Source of the DNA: Paraphoma chrysanthemicola
Taxonomy: Eukaryota > Ascomycota > Dothideomycetes > Pleosporales > Phaeosphaeriaceae
NCBI GenBank assembly: GCA_020744225.1
Contig: JAGMWG010000002.1
Coordinates: 1,426,001-1,490,000, forward strand
DNA: 64,000 bases
Reading direction: 5' to 3'
Shown here piece after piece: positions 42,462 through 53,999 of the stretch. Below the pieces are notes generated by a model. It had not been told where the DNA came from and made no database searches. It saw only the letters and a program-made list of their open reading frames with translations. Position 1 is the first letter of the stretch. Each line of letters begins with the position of its first letter. Both the position numbers and the translations under genes were made by a program.

Positions 42462-44950
42462 GATTAGCCATAGCTAAGCAATCATTTGCGATACTGAACA
42501 AGCATCATTGGCAAAAATCGGTGATAATTCGCAAGTCTTTCCCCAGACCAGTCACGTTGCTTTGTGCCTTGTGTCGTTCCAAGAAAGAACATTATGGCGA
42601 CAAGCTTCGCGCCCACACCGAGCCGTAGAGGAATAGTTGCAAGTCTACCAGGATAGCTACATGCTTGTAAAGCGATGGAAGATGAGGCTTCGTCGAGAGG
42701 CTGCAGCGCTGTGCCCAAAGGCTCAAGCCTTGAGCAGACATAGAATGAGGTCAGTCACTCAACATGTGTGTGTACGCCCGCCTAGCGGTCGATCGATATA
42801 CTCGACTAGTCTAAATTGACAGCGTCACAGCTGTAGAGCGTAGGTGGCCCACATTGACTTTGCCGTGCAAGTGTTTCAGCTTGAATAAACTTATGTGGTC
42901 GATATTCAGTTGTGAGGCTGAGCACACAAAAGATGATAACGAACCACGACCGTCTTTTGCACGAGGGTGGAGATGCACAGGAGGTTACAACGACACATCC
43001 GGCGCTCACACGGGAAAACATATCTCCACGTTGATGGCAGTAAAATAATGCGGTACTACGATAATATTTCCATGCACTATCAAAGCTTTGCTTTCTCCCA
43101 ATGGTGTTACTACAATATCTTCCGTGTTTTGTCACGTTTGTGGTGAGCTGTGGGTGTAAATAAGACTTACAAGAATGGTTCTATCGGAGGTAGAAGATGG
43201 AGCGAGAGAAGGGCAGATTTGAAAGGATCAGTTCGTGCCTCCAAATTGAGATCCGCGTGCTTCCAACCGAATTAGGCGAAGATATTTTCCGAGAATAGCA
43301 TTCTCCTGGCTAAGCTCGTGGCCCGCCGTAGGCTGAACCACGATCCGCAAGGCAAGTCACGTAGGGCTGACAAGAGGAGCCAGGCGTGGACAAGCTTTCC
43401 GCCCAAGTGGATACCGCACTCGTATGCGTGAAGAGTCTTGACGTAGTGTCGGAAAGTGGAGCAGAATACGATGAGTCCATAAGCTAAGCAAGTAGCATAT
43501 GTAGGTAGTCATATCGCATCAAGCTTGCCGAATGTCATCGTGTTCATCGTAACTCGTAAGGCGTCCATTGCGTATGACTGTATTGCATGCATGTTGTATT
43601 GGATCTGGCATTATCGCCTGGGCAATGTGGATGGGGTTGATGGACTAAACGATGGACGAGGCAGGTCTTGCAGACCAGATGATCTCATCCGTGACGAGAC
43701 CGCACATGTCACTTGAGTCGAATAAGAGCTCCCGGAACATTTGATGTTGCGAGGCTGGGAAAGACAAAGACTGTTGTGGGAGCGGAGAAAAGATGTGCAT
43801 AATCCTTGCTGTACAATGATCTGCCCTACGCTCAAAGCAGACTGGTGGTGGTCAATGCTCAAGCAGGGGCCCACTTCGCGATCTTTGCATCTCGTGTCCC
43901 CCATCTGCCTTCACACCGCTGAGTCGCTCTACCAGCCCGAGGCATACCGTAGTTCATGACTCTAGTGACATCGTTAAGGGCGGAAACTGTATGGATTTTT
44001 CGCATTCCTTTGGGGCCTCGATCCTTCGGCAGTAGCTCCAATGCGCGATTGAAAAGGAGATGGCACTTCAGAGACACCGGGCGCACAACAGCGGTGCGGC
44101 GGCTCCGTAGGTCAAACTGCCTTTGATGACGGACGTGGCACATGCTCCGGGCGTGTCGCTACACCGAGTGCCTACCGACCCAGGATTCGACTGCCGCTTA
44201 CCCGCCCTGAGGCTCTGCGGCATCACCCCCACAATCATCAATCGGCTCGAATCAGAGTCGCCAAAAGACACTGCACGTCAGCCCTGGCCTGATACGCAGC
44301 AAAAAGACCAAGGTCGATTGGGAATCTGAACATTGTAGATACATAACAATGGTGCCCCCAAGCTTTTCTCGTGCACGCGGTCTCCACGCGGTCTCTTCAA
44401 GCTCGTAAAATGGCTTGGCATTATTGTCGGCAGCGAGTGTCTTACCAAAGAACATGATCGCCGATTACACTGGACCTGGTGATATTGGCCCAGTTCTTTG
44501 GGCCAGAGTTTGCATCCCGGTCACCGGTACATCGCTCCAGGGACAGCCCCTAGGTTGTCACCAACACGCGATACCAAGAGCGTAGCGTACACGGCTTCGC
44601 GGAGTACCTCGTGTTGAGTCTGACTACTAACTTCACGAGATGACTAGGTACCCACATCAGCTGTTCATTTTCCATATCAAGAACTGGCCACAATCGGATC
44701 CAAGTATGTGGCTGAAGTTGGCGTGTTACCCACTTCTTGTGCCGCTTTAGCAGACATAGGTCATCATGGTCAAGTTGCAGCCAGATAAATAGACTTAATC
44801 TCCTTCACCAGTGGTAATTGCCGCACGGTACAGCTGCTTGAAGTCGCTTTGGACACCGTCTCGCCGCGTTCTCGGTCTTCATTTTGAGTTAGGAGCATTT
44901 ACAGCTATTCCCATACGTTCGGATTCTTCGTCTCTGCTTTTGTGATCAGC
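42462..44950. other. Gene-poor region upstream of the laccase fusion
   Basis: About 2.5 kb with no convincing gene on either strand. Contains a tandem 11-bp duplication (cacgcggtctc twice, 44374-44395). Its 3' end should be the promoter of the laccase fusion. Confidence 0.45.
44374..44395 (+). repeat. Tandem 11-bp duplication
   Basis: The unit cacgcggtctc is present twice head to tail in non-coding sequence. No function suggested. Confidence 0.65.
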
Positions 44951-47902
44951 ATGAGACACATCAAACCGGTTCTCGCGTTGATGCTGGCTGCTTCCACGCT
45001 AGCAATCGCCAAAGTCGCTCCCCTGAGGAGATCAGATGTTAGTATTGACGGCCATTGTGGAGTTGGAATCACTTGCAAAGGGTCGCAATTTGGAGGCTGC
45101 TGTCGCGCTGATGGCAAATGTGGGTCGTAAGTTGCCTGAAAGCTGTGCGCTTCAGCCTCTACTAACAGTGTAGAACTCCGGACTATTGCGGTCAGAGCTG
45201 CCAGATAGCATTCGGTCATTGTGATAACACTCAGGGGAGAACAAGTCCCGACGGCACCTGTGGGGGTGCAAAAGGTAGGCCACATCGAGCGAACTGCTTC
45301 TGCGTTAGCTAACCTACAAAGGCTACACATGTACAGGCTCAAGTTTTGGCTCATGCTGCAGCATCTACGAATATTGTGGGGATGGATCTGCGTTTTGCAG
45401 CCCCAAGAAGTGCCAGTCTCCGTTCGGCAACTGTGACTCGTCCTTCAAGGAACATAAGACGCCGATTGTACGATCAGAGCCTTCTTCTGCCACTTCAACA
45501 ACACTGGCACCGGCCACGACTACCCCTTTATATACGTCAATCAAAGGACCTGTACCTAGTCAGGCCGACCGAAGTCGTCTCGCAGTCCGGGCGCCCGTTA
45601 GAGGGCTAGCTTGCCCTGAAGCTAACGGGACAATTTACAAAACGGACTGCGGTGCGGAATTCAAGGTCGAGTGTGGACTTGACCACTCGGGCGGCGGTAC
45701 GTATCTCCAAAGCCCGTATCAGCTTTAAGACAAAACTAATAATAGCTATATGTAGATATCTGGTGGCCAGGCAATGGCTTCATCACCGAATCGCTTCGGA
45801 GCTGCGTGGAGGAATGCACGCGATGGCCTACATGTGTCGACGTCTCTTGGGTCAATCAGTACCGCCCAGGAGGGCCATGCTATATCAAGGAGAAGGTTGG
45901 TGATGTCATCTACCATGCAGAAGTTGCTGGCGCGAAGCAAGTGAAAGCATGCAAGAAGGGCAGTTATCCGACGGCTACTCCCGATCTGAATATACCTCCG
46001 TACACAACGCTATCATCCTCAAAGTCAGCAGTGTCGTCACCACCAGTCTTGGGATCGGATCATGCGTCGTCAGGATCTACTTCGCCGACAACAAAGAGCT
46101 CCTCGCAAGAGAGTGTTACAAAGATTATCACCCCGACGTTGATCGCAAGCTCAGCAAACCCTACACTATCATCTTTCGTTTCGGCTAGTGCTTCGGCATC
46201 AGCATGCGTCAATCCTGTACCGAGGCGTGCTTCTAGAAATGCCGCGTTCAAGCGGGAAGAAGTCGACAAAGATTGTGTTCCGTGCCAAGGGCAGGGAGGC
46301 TCTCTACCATACTGTGGGGCTGACCATACGTTTGACAACTACAAGTTCACCCCAAAGACCTGCCGCACAGTCTACTACAATCTGGACATTACCAACACGA
46401 CATTATCTCCTGATGGCGCTGAGTCTCGTATTGCACTCGCTGTGAATGGCCAAATGCCTGGCCCACTCCTCGAAGCCAGTTGGGGTGATACAGTTGTCGT
46501 TACCGTCAATAATAAGCTACGAGATAATGGCACATCCATTCATTTCCACGGAATCCGACAATTGAATAACTCTGAACACGATGGCGTACCCGCAATTACT
46601 CAGTGTCCCATTGCACCAGGCGATTCTTTCACGTACAAGTGGACTGCAACAAACTACGGCACGTCATGGTATCATTCCCATTATGCTATACAGGCTTGGG
46701 AGGGCGTTTTTGGCCCGATGATCATTCATGGCCCCACTTCGGCATCGTACGATGTTGATGCTGGTACCATCATACTTCAAGATTGGTCGCATCGCACGGT
46801 TGATTCACTTTACGACCAGCGTCAAGATGCTGCCGGCGGCCCACTCGAGATGCAAAATGGTCTCATTAACGGCATGAACACGTGGGGTGTTCAGGGGACC
46901 AAGAACCAGACGGGTCAACGGTTCGAACTTACAACTAAATTTGAACCAGGCAAGACGTACCTTCTGCGAATCATCAACGCCGCTATTCAGTCCACCTTCA
47001 AATTCTACATCGATGATCACGAGCTCGAGGTCATTAACATGGACTTCACAAACATCGTGCCGTACAAGACCAATATCGTCAACCTTCAGATTGGCCAACG
47101 CTACAACGTGCTGGTCAAGGCGAATAGGAAGCCTGGGGATTACTGGATGCGCGCCGACAATCAAGAAGCATGTTCCGCAAATACCCAATCATTAGACATC
47201 AAGGGCATTATCCGATATGCTCGCGCGGCCAGCACTACTTCCGTCCCGACATCTACAGCGTACAACTATACCGGGGAGTGCGTCGATGAACCACTTGCAT
47301 CTCTCGTCCCCACCGCCAAACTAAACGCTTTCCCAAGCGACACCTCCATCAGCAAAGATGTCGCCGCCATCGTGAAAGACAACCTCTTCAAATGGTATCT
47401 AAGCGGCACAACCTTCTTCTCCCGCTGGGAAGACCCTACGCTTGTCCGCATTATTGCCAACAACACCGCACCCACCTATTCCGGCAACCTCATCCTCGAT
47501 CTCCCTAAAATGGGTGAATGGGTCTACATCATCGTGCAATCTAGCATTCCCGTAAACCACCCGATCCATCTGCACGGCCATGACTTCTTAATCCTCGGTA
47601 CTGGACCAGGTGTATATACTGACCAGCCACTCAATCTCGTCAACCCGCCGCGCCGCGATACGGCGAACATGCCTGCTGCAGGGTACTTGGTGATTGCGTT
47701 CGAGACGGACAACCCGGGCGCATGGCTGATGCATTGCCACATCGGGTGGCATACGAGCATGGGGTTCGCGCTGCAGATCGTGGAGGGGCAGAGTATGATT
47801 AGGGATACGGTGAAGGACGAGTGTGCGTTGTATGGGACGTGTGCGAACTGGAATATGTGGGTTGAGGCTAGAGGACATAAACAGCATGATTCGGGTGTCT
47901 GA
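44951..47902 (+). CDS. Secreted chitin-binding / apple-like / laccase fusion (multicopper oxidase)
   Basis: Exons 44951-45126, 45174-45274, 45322-45696 and 45756-47902 join in frame to 932 residues. Order: signal peptide (1-20); two hevein-type chitin-binding domains with eight Cys each (about 31-75 and 86-128); a Thr/Ser linker; an apple/PAN-like domain from CPEANGTIYKTDCG (Cys190) to Cys283; a second Ser/Thr linker; and a complete laccase from ~390. All four copper segments are present: HFHG (480-483), WYHSHY (His524/526), HPIHLHGHD (819-826) and HCHIGWH (Cys878, His877/879/883). The T1 axial position is Phe888. It ends in DSGV, the C-terminal plug typical of ascomycete laccases. It should oxidise phenols while anchored to chitin, on fungal or arthropod surfaces. 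The exon joins fall between Cys-rich modules and keep every Cys pattern intact. Confidence 0.88.
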
Positions 47903-50900
47903 TGGGCTGAGGATTGTTGTTTTGCATTATCCATGGCTGCATTGCATTATCTGGCGTTTGTGGTTGGCGTTGGGCGACGGATGGTAATACCTGCCGAGCT
48001 TCCTGTATGTAGTTCTCACTGTGTCTTGCCGCGATAAGGATTTAATTTGCCTCCAGCAATGTTTCATTAATGTGTTTCCTCGTTAAAAGGTCTCTCGGTA
48101 ACCAATGCGCCCTCAGCTCAGCCCCTGCAGAATGTTGGGAATTGGTTTACCTAGTTGTCGGAGCTTAGACATCTTCATGAACAAGTTTTGCATGTACCTC
48201 TTCAAAAGTTATAGCGCGATATGAAGATGTTACATGTTGTTCCACCAATTACAAATGCAAGGCGAGGCCATTGCCATAAACTTGCCGCGCGCGATTTGCT
48301 TCGCTGCCTATAAAAGTTCGTATGACCTCTGTGCCTAAGTAGCTTCTCGATATATCCACCAAATAAGGAGGTACCAGTAGGCAGTCTTATTGCCTGCACG
48401 TGGTGTTCTTGAGCTCTTGGGCAGGCTTTACAGCTTCGGCTCATGTTAGGGGTGCACTATGCAGCTCGCCCGCTGGACAACCAGGGATACCACGAAAGGA
48501 AGGACAAAGACCATTCTTATTAAGTGGCGTGATCAGCAATTGTTCGGATGAGCTTCAAGGCTCCTGCCTGCCGCCTTCGACGTAGCGTACATAGCGGCCG
48601 ACTGAGCGACGAACCCCTTGCTATCTGGCTGCATATGGCATCGCCTCGCCCGGCCATTATACTAACCGTTGACTCTAGTAGCGTAGTTCATAGGGTAGTC
48701 GCTATCGGAGGAAGTTACTCTTCGTATGCAGTGCTATAACAGCAAACTATGGTGCGCGCTCTTCGCGTTTATTTGTGTCTGTGGTGTTTGTAGTAGCCAG
48801 CGGCTACTGGTCTTGTCATGTGCTGTTGTAGGAAACTATTTAACGGGATACTTCACTTTTGTGATTCTCTTGCGTCTGCATCTATGGACAGTTCGGGCAT
48901 TGCTGCCGGTTGTGCACAAGTGCGACGGCATCAAACACGGTCAGCCAAGACACCAGTGGCAAGTTCCAGAGCGGCATTTGCCTGATCAGAGCTCTAGGCT
49001 TTGGCCAGCTCATGATCCAAATGCCTGAAATAGTTAGTTGGCACAGGAACCGGCATGATCTGAGCCTTCCAGAAGGTGGAGCCCACGTAGACCAGGCACC
49101 GAAGCGCTGTCGTATGTGCTTTGCTGTGAAATCACTCTCCCTGGAACTACGCCACTTGTGAACCCAGTAGATGAATACGAAGGACTGGATGAGCATGAAG
49201 CGATCGCGGGAGCAATGTGTAGGTTCGGGAAGGACCTCGGGACCTTTACAGCAATGTGCTGTCGTAAGCAAGACTTCGTTCCATGCTGACGCCCAACATC
49301 GAGATTGGCAAGTGGCGAACATCGCGTGATACTCTCAGCTGTATCACGCAAGATTGCGTGTTGTTATGGTAAATGGAGGACCGAGGTGGACATGTTCAGT
49401 GTCCGGAACTCCGGCGATGAAAGGGAAAGGCAAGTGTGGCAATGGAATGCTAAGCTTTGATGAGCAGTGGCACACCATTTGTTGCAGGTTGGAGATTTGG
49501 TAGTGCTCAATCTTGGAAAGTCGTGCTGGCGTACCTGCAGAAAAGTCGGCGATAACGCGTGCCCAAGCGAGAACGCGACAGTGGCCGCTAGTCACCATTT
49601 AGGAAGGAGACGGTGGCGGAAGGGTGTAAGCTAAGGCAAGCCACTTACTATGAGCTCTTCCATTCGTCAATACATTTGGCAGGCAGGTGGGTCCACATCT
49701 TAACATAACATCTCTGGTTGGTTACGGAGCTTGGCAGACGGACAGTCAAGACGATCGGGGAAGGTTATTGAAGCTTACCTGCAGATCGACGTCAGGTTGT
49801 AAACATGATAGAACGTACTGCAATTCCTGCATAAGGCGCTTCGGTCGCCACTCGGATGGCAGGGCGGACTGACTTTAGTAAGAGGCCCGATTGAATAATT
49901 TGGATGCGGACCGTTTGCTTGCAGGCATCATCTGGAAGATCCCCCACAAAGGGCTGTCACGACTTGATGATCAGCCTGTCTGAATGGCAGAAGCGCCGTA
50001 CTTGCGTGCATGCATGGAATATTGGACGATGTGTAGCTATCGGCCTGATGCGTGGCATTCGCTTCTGATGGCACCATGAGGCACCAATTTACGAAGCGCA
50101 CGTGGAGCTGCAAGCGGCTTTCCTTCTTGCCGTGTTTTTGACGTGCTGTCGGATGCCATGCTTCCTGTAATAGGCAGTGGCTCCGAGTGTAATGGCCTAC
50201 AGCACACATTACTGAGTCGCCCTAGTGAGGGTAACGGAAGATGAAACTACTCGCGCTGTAAAAGAGGCATTGGCTGTCGAACTGCCCGTCAGCACGCACA
50301 AATATAGTGAGCCGTGCAGAGGATGAGAAAGGCCGGCAGCAACAGTGCTAGGGTTGGTTCGAACGGCGGTGAGATCAAGCATTACCAGTACCGCAAAGTC
50401 CCCACGGGTATGGAAAGTGATATACGCAAGCTCCATATGCAAATGAAGGTCACTGAGATTCCTCGAACGCTGGAAGCCGATGCCTGGTTCTTGGTAGCTG
50501 TGTAACGCGACTGCCGAGAGCACGTGCCGCTTGGCGCCTGCTTCGATTTCTCCGACCAGTCTCCCGCCGCCCATGTGCCGCGTCCAACACTCGCCGCCCG
50601 CCATGCTGTTGCAACACGAGACCATCGTTCAGAGACACGAGATTCGGGCCATGCGAGCCATCATCGCGAAGCGCAGCAGACCAGATTAGTCAACGGGGCT
50701 TGCCTCGAATAAGGCAGGAGACACCTGGCCCCTGTGCTGGTCACCTTCCCGCGATCGACACTGCGACCAAGTCTTGAGCTTGTCCTTAGCATGATCCGCG
50801 GACTTTCTGGGGGTGGCTTGGGAGATGCATCCTTCAGGAAGCACCCGCGCCCGTGTGGAGCTGAAGGGCGATGCAATTTGGCTTTGGCGGGGCGTCATCG

Positions 50901-52713
50901 TTTAGCACAATCCACGAGCACTTTCGAGACACCGGCAGTGCACCTATTCGGCATCGCGAAGGACCTGCAGCTCTAGCAGCCCTGCTCGCAGTACGTCGAC
51001 GTAGCCAGAGTTGTCACCAGGCAGACCATGTCGCTCACTCAACGGTCGGGCATCCGCGATACAGTCTGGCGCTTGCGCCATCCGTCTCACCCTTTCATTC
51101 GCCTTCTCCGCCGCTGTGCCAAGCCTGCTATCACCTTATCAGAGCTGTGGCTAAGGTTATGGTTGTGATATATTGATCTGCATCGGCTAGTTCCAAATAA
51201 GGAGGTGGTTTTAACATTACGTGCTTTTAAGCTTAATCTTAGCGGTCTTGGTTTCTAATGCTGGTCAGCAGATCAAAGGAGAAAGACATGGTGCAAGACT
51301 ACGATTGAAAGCCTGCTCCGGACCTATCAAAATCTTAGAGGCAAGATCTTCTATGTATCTCGAGGTTGTGCACTCGAACTAAGAGTGTTGCGGTCCCTGC
51401 ACGCCATACCATCAAAACAAGGCTGACATTCCGCCCACGGGAGACTTGTGCATACATAAACAAATGTCGCGTTTTCATTGGCGAGCACTTGAACCACAAG
51501 TCATCTCCTCCCCGTCGACAAGGGACGATCGCCATCCCGGAAGGGTTGTGCGCTGCCGACAAACCCTCCTTTAATTAAATTTTAGCCTATCATATGCTGC
51601 CAAGAGCGCCATAGAACCAATGTCGGCAACTCTTATGGTACATCTCGCGAAGCCTGGAAAACGCCCTCAAAGACATGGTAGATCAAGCGAAATGCCAGTC
51701 TGTCACTAATTGGCAAAGTTTTGCTTGCGCGGGCGGATCTTGAATCTGATTGCTCATCAAGGCCGCATTTTCATGCAACCACGAAGCTCTTTGTTCAAGC
51801 ATTACTCCCGGTGATTGATCTCGCGGCTAACTCGGGAAGTACATTTGACTGGTCTCAGCTGTAGTAGTTCACGGGTCGTCCCGAGAGTATGGAAATATGA
51901 GTCGGGGGTCCAAGGGGCACGGAGTTGGTGGGCAGCCACTTCGTCAAGCTCCTTGGTCCATCAGAGGCCATCCTGCCGCTAACAGCTCCGTCATATGTAC
52001 CAATGAGATCAACGAAACCGCAAGCGGCAAACAAAGCCTCGTTGGACATACTTGACAGGCCCGGAAAGTAGATGCTTGCGTGAAAAACGACTTTGTTGCT
52101 CCGACGCCGTTCCCGCCCTCATACTCGCTGCTTCTTATCAGACTTCTGCAAGGGTTCTACACTGCTGCCCATCAATTCATCCCGCGCCCAATCACGCTGC
52201 CTTTGACATCTTCTACTCTGACAGCTCTACGCGATCTTATCCACATCCCTAAGCTAGTAAGCACGATTAATATGAGCTGCATCATGCCAAGAGTCGAACA
52301 TCTGACGCTCTACACCAGTTTCCTCCTTCTTCTTTTCGTGGACCGCCATACCACCTTCTATCAACGCTACTGCAGTGCCTTAGTTGGAAGTAGTGCCGGA
52401 CGACGGTGTACCACCTCCCCATCTAGGCATCGAAGAAGTACAACCACGTTGAGCCGCCTGCTCTCACTGAAACCTAGTACCGTACGTACATGAGCCTAAT
52501 GCGTTACCGCTTCGCCTCCGATAGCTAATCCTAATTGGAAGGTGTATTGGCCTCTGGGATCTCGTGCTTAATCCATTGCCATCACTACGTCTATATAAGA
52601 CGTACAAGACGCCCTTTCTAAACAGCAGGCAACGAGCACAGCATCACTCAGCCCGACATCTTAAGCCATCAACAACGTTCCGTCGACGAAATCCTTCTTT
52701 CAAACTCGCCGCC
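47903..52713. other. Long gene-poor region
   Basis: About 4.8 kb between the laccase fusion and the first subtilisin. Many short open frames on both strands, none with a motif, a signal peptide or consistent exons. No transposon ends or long repeats were recognised. The last ~120 bases hold the subtilisin TATA box and leader. Confidence 0.45.
52592..52599 (+). promoter_or_regulatory. Candidate TATA box of subtilisin 1
   Basis: TATATAAG lies 122 nt upstream of the ATG, a normal distance allowing for a leader of about 90 nt. Strong TATA boxes are usual for highly expressed secreted proteases. Confidence 0.5.
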
Positions 52714-53999
52714 ATGAAGCTTTCACTTCTCCTCGCCCTACTGCCTTTGGCACTGGCCGCCCCGGCTCCCATCATTGTGCCTCGTGCTGGCTCACCCATT
52801 CCCGGACGATACATCGTGAAGATGAAGAACCAGAACCTCCAGCAACTCATCGACATCGCTTTGAAGCTTCTCAAGAATGACCCTGCTCACGTGTACGGAT
52901 TCGGCAACTTTGGCGGCTTCGCTGCTGAGATGAGTGATGATATTGTCGAGTTGATCCGCAACCTGCCCGGTGTAAGGACTCCGCGACTACTCGAGTGACT
53001 GTGGCTGATCCAAATCAGGTCGACTATGTTGAGCAAGACGCCGTTGTCCAAGCTAACTTGGGCGAGATTGATCATCTGGAGAAGAAGGCCTATGTGACCC
53101 AGAGCTCTTCGACATGGGGTCTCTCTCGTATCTCCCATGTGAACCGCCAGACAGGTACTCTTTCTTACACCTACGATGACAGTGCTGGTGCCGGCACGTG
53201 CGTGTACATTGTTGATACCGGTATCTCCACCTCTCATCCCGAGTTCGAGGGCCGTGCCACATTCCTTGCCAACTACGCTGGCGATGGCTCCAACACCGAT
53301 GGCAACGGTCACGGAACTCACTGCGCCGGAACCGTCGGTTCCAAGACTTACGGTGTTGCTAAGAAGACTAAGCTCTATGCTGTCAAGGTCCTCGACGCCA
53401 GCGGTTCGGTATGTTGAGCACAGATCTTACGCATACGACGCGCTAACTCCATCAAGGGAACCAACTCTGGTGTCATTGCTGGCATCAACTTCGTCGCCAA
53501 TGATGCTAAGACCCGCAGCTGCCCCAACGGCGCTGTTGGCAGCATGTCCCTCGGTGGCACCAAGTCCACCGCTGTCAACTCCGCCGCAGCCAACGCCGTC
53601 TCTGCTGGTGTATTCTTCGCCGTTGCTGCTGGTAACGAGGCTGCCGACGCTAGCGGTTCTTCGCCCGCTTCTGAGCTCTCGGTCTACACTGTTGGTGCCA
53701 CCGACAGCTCTGACCGCGTTGCTTCTTTCTCCAACTACGGGTCCGTCGTCGACATCCATGCTCCCGGTGTCTCCATTCTGTCCACCTGGCTCAATGGTGG
53801 TACCAACTCCATCTCTGGTACCTCGATGGCTACTCCTCACGTTGCTGGTCTTGCTGCCTACATCCTCTCCCTCGAGGGCAAGGTCACACCTGCTGCTTTG
53901 TCCAGCCGCTTGACCACCCTCTCCACCAAGAACAAGATCACTGGTCTCAGGTCCGGAACCAAGAACTACCTTGCCTTCAACGGAAACCCCAGCGGATAA
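52714..53999 (+). CDS. Secreted subtilisin-like serine protease (S8, proteinase K type)
   Basis: Exons 52714-52971, 53019-53408 and 53457-53999 give 396 residues. The signal peptide is MKLSLLLALLPLALA. An inhibitor_I9 propeptide follows (PGRYIVKMKNQNL...VDYVEQDAVV), then the mature protease starting near TQSSSTWGLSRISH. Catalytic triad: Asp152 (YIVDTGI), His184 (GHGTHCAG), Ser339 (SGTSMATPHVAG); the oxyanion Asn is Asn276 (AAGNE). Length and motifs match alkaline proteinase / proteinase K-type enzymes of filamentous fungi that degrade external or host proteins. The 47-nt first intron interrupts at PG|VDYVE, a position shared by the second subtilisin downstream, so the two are paralogues. Strongly C-ending codon use suggests high expression. 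The last residues are NGNPSG; no membrane anchor. Confidence 0.94.

Noticed and set aside
48726..49322. Overlapping 100- and 146-codon frames on opposite strands
   Set aside because: Neither shows a domain, signal peptide or plausible splice extension; both fit chance in non-coding DNA.
48359..51206. The 14-mer ccaaataaggaggt occurring at 48359 and 51193
   Set aside because: Several chance 14-mer matches are expected in 64 kb; no extension or terminal inverted repeat around either copy.
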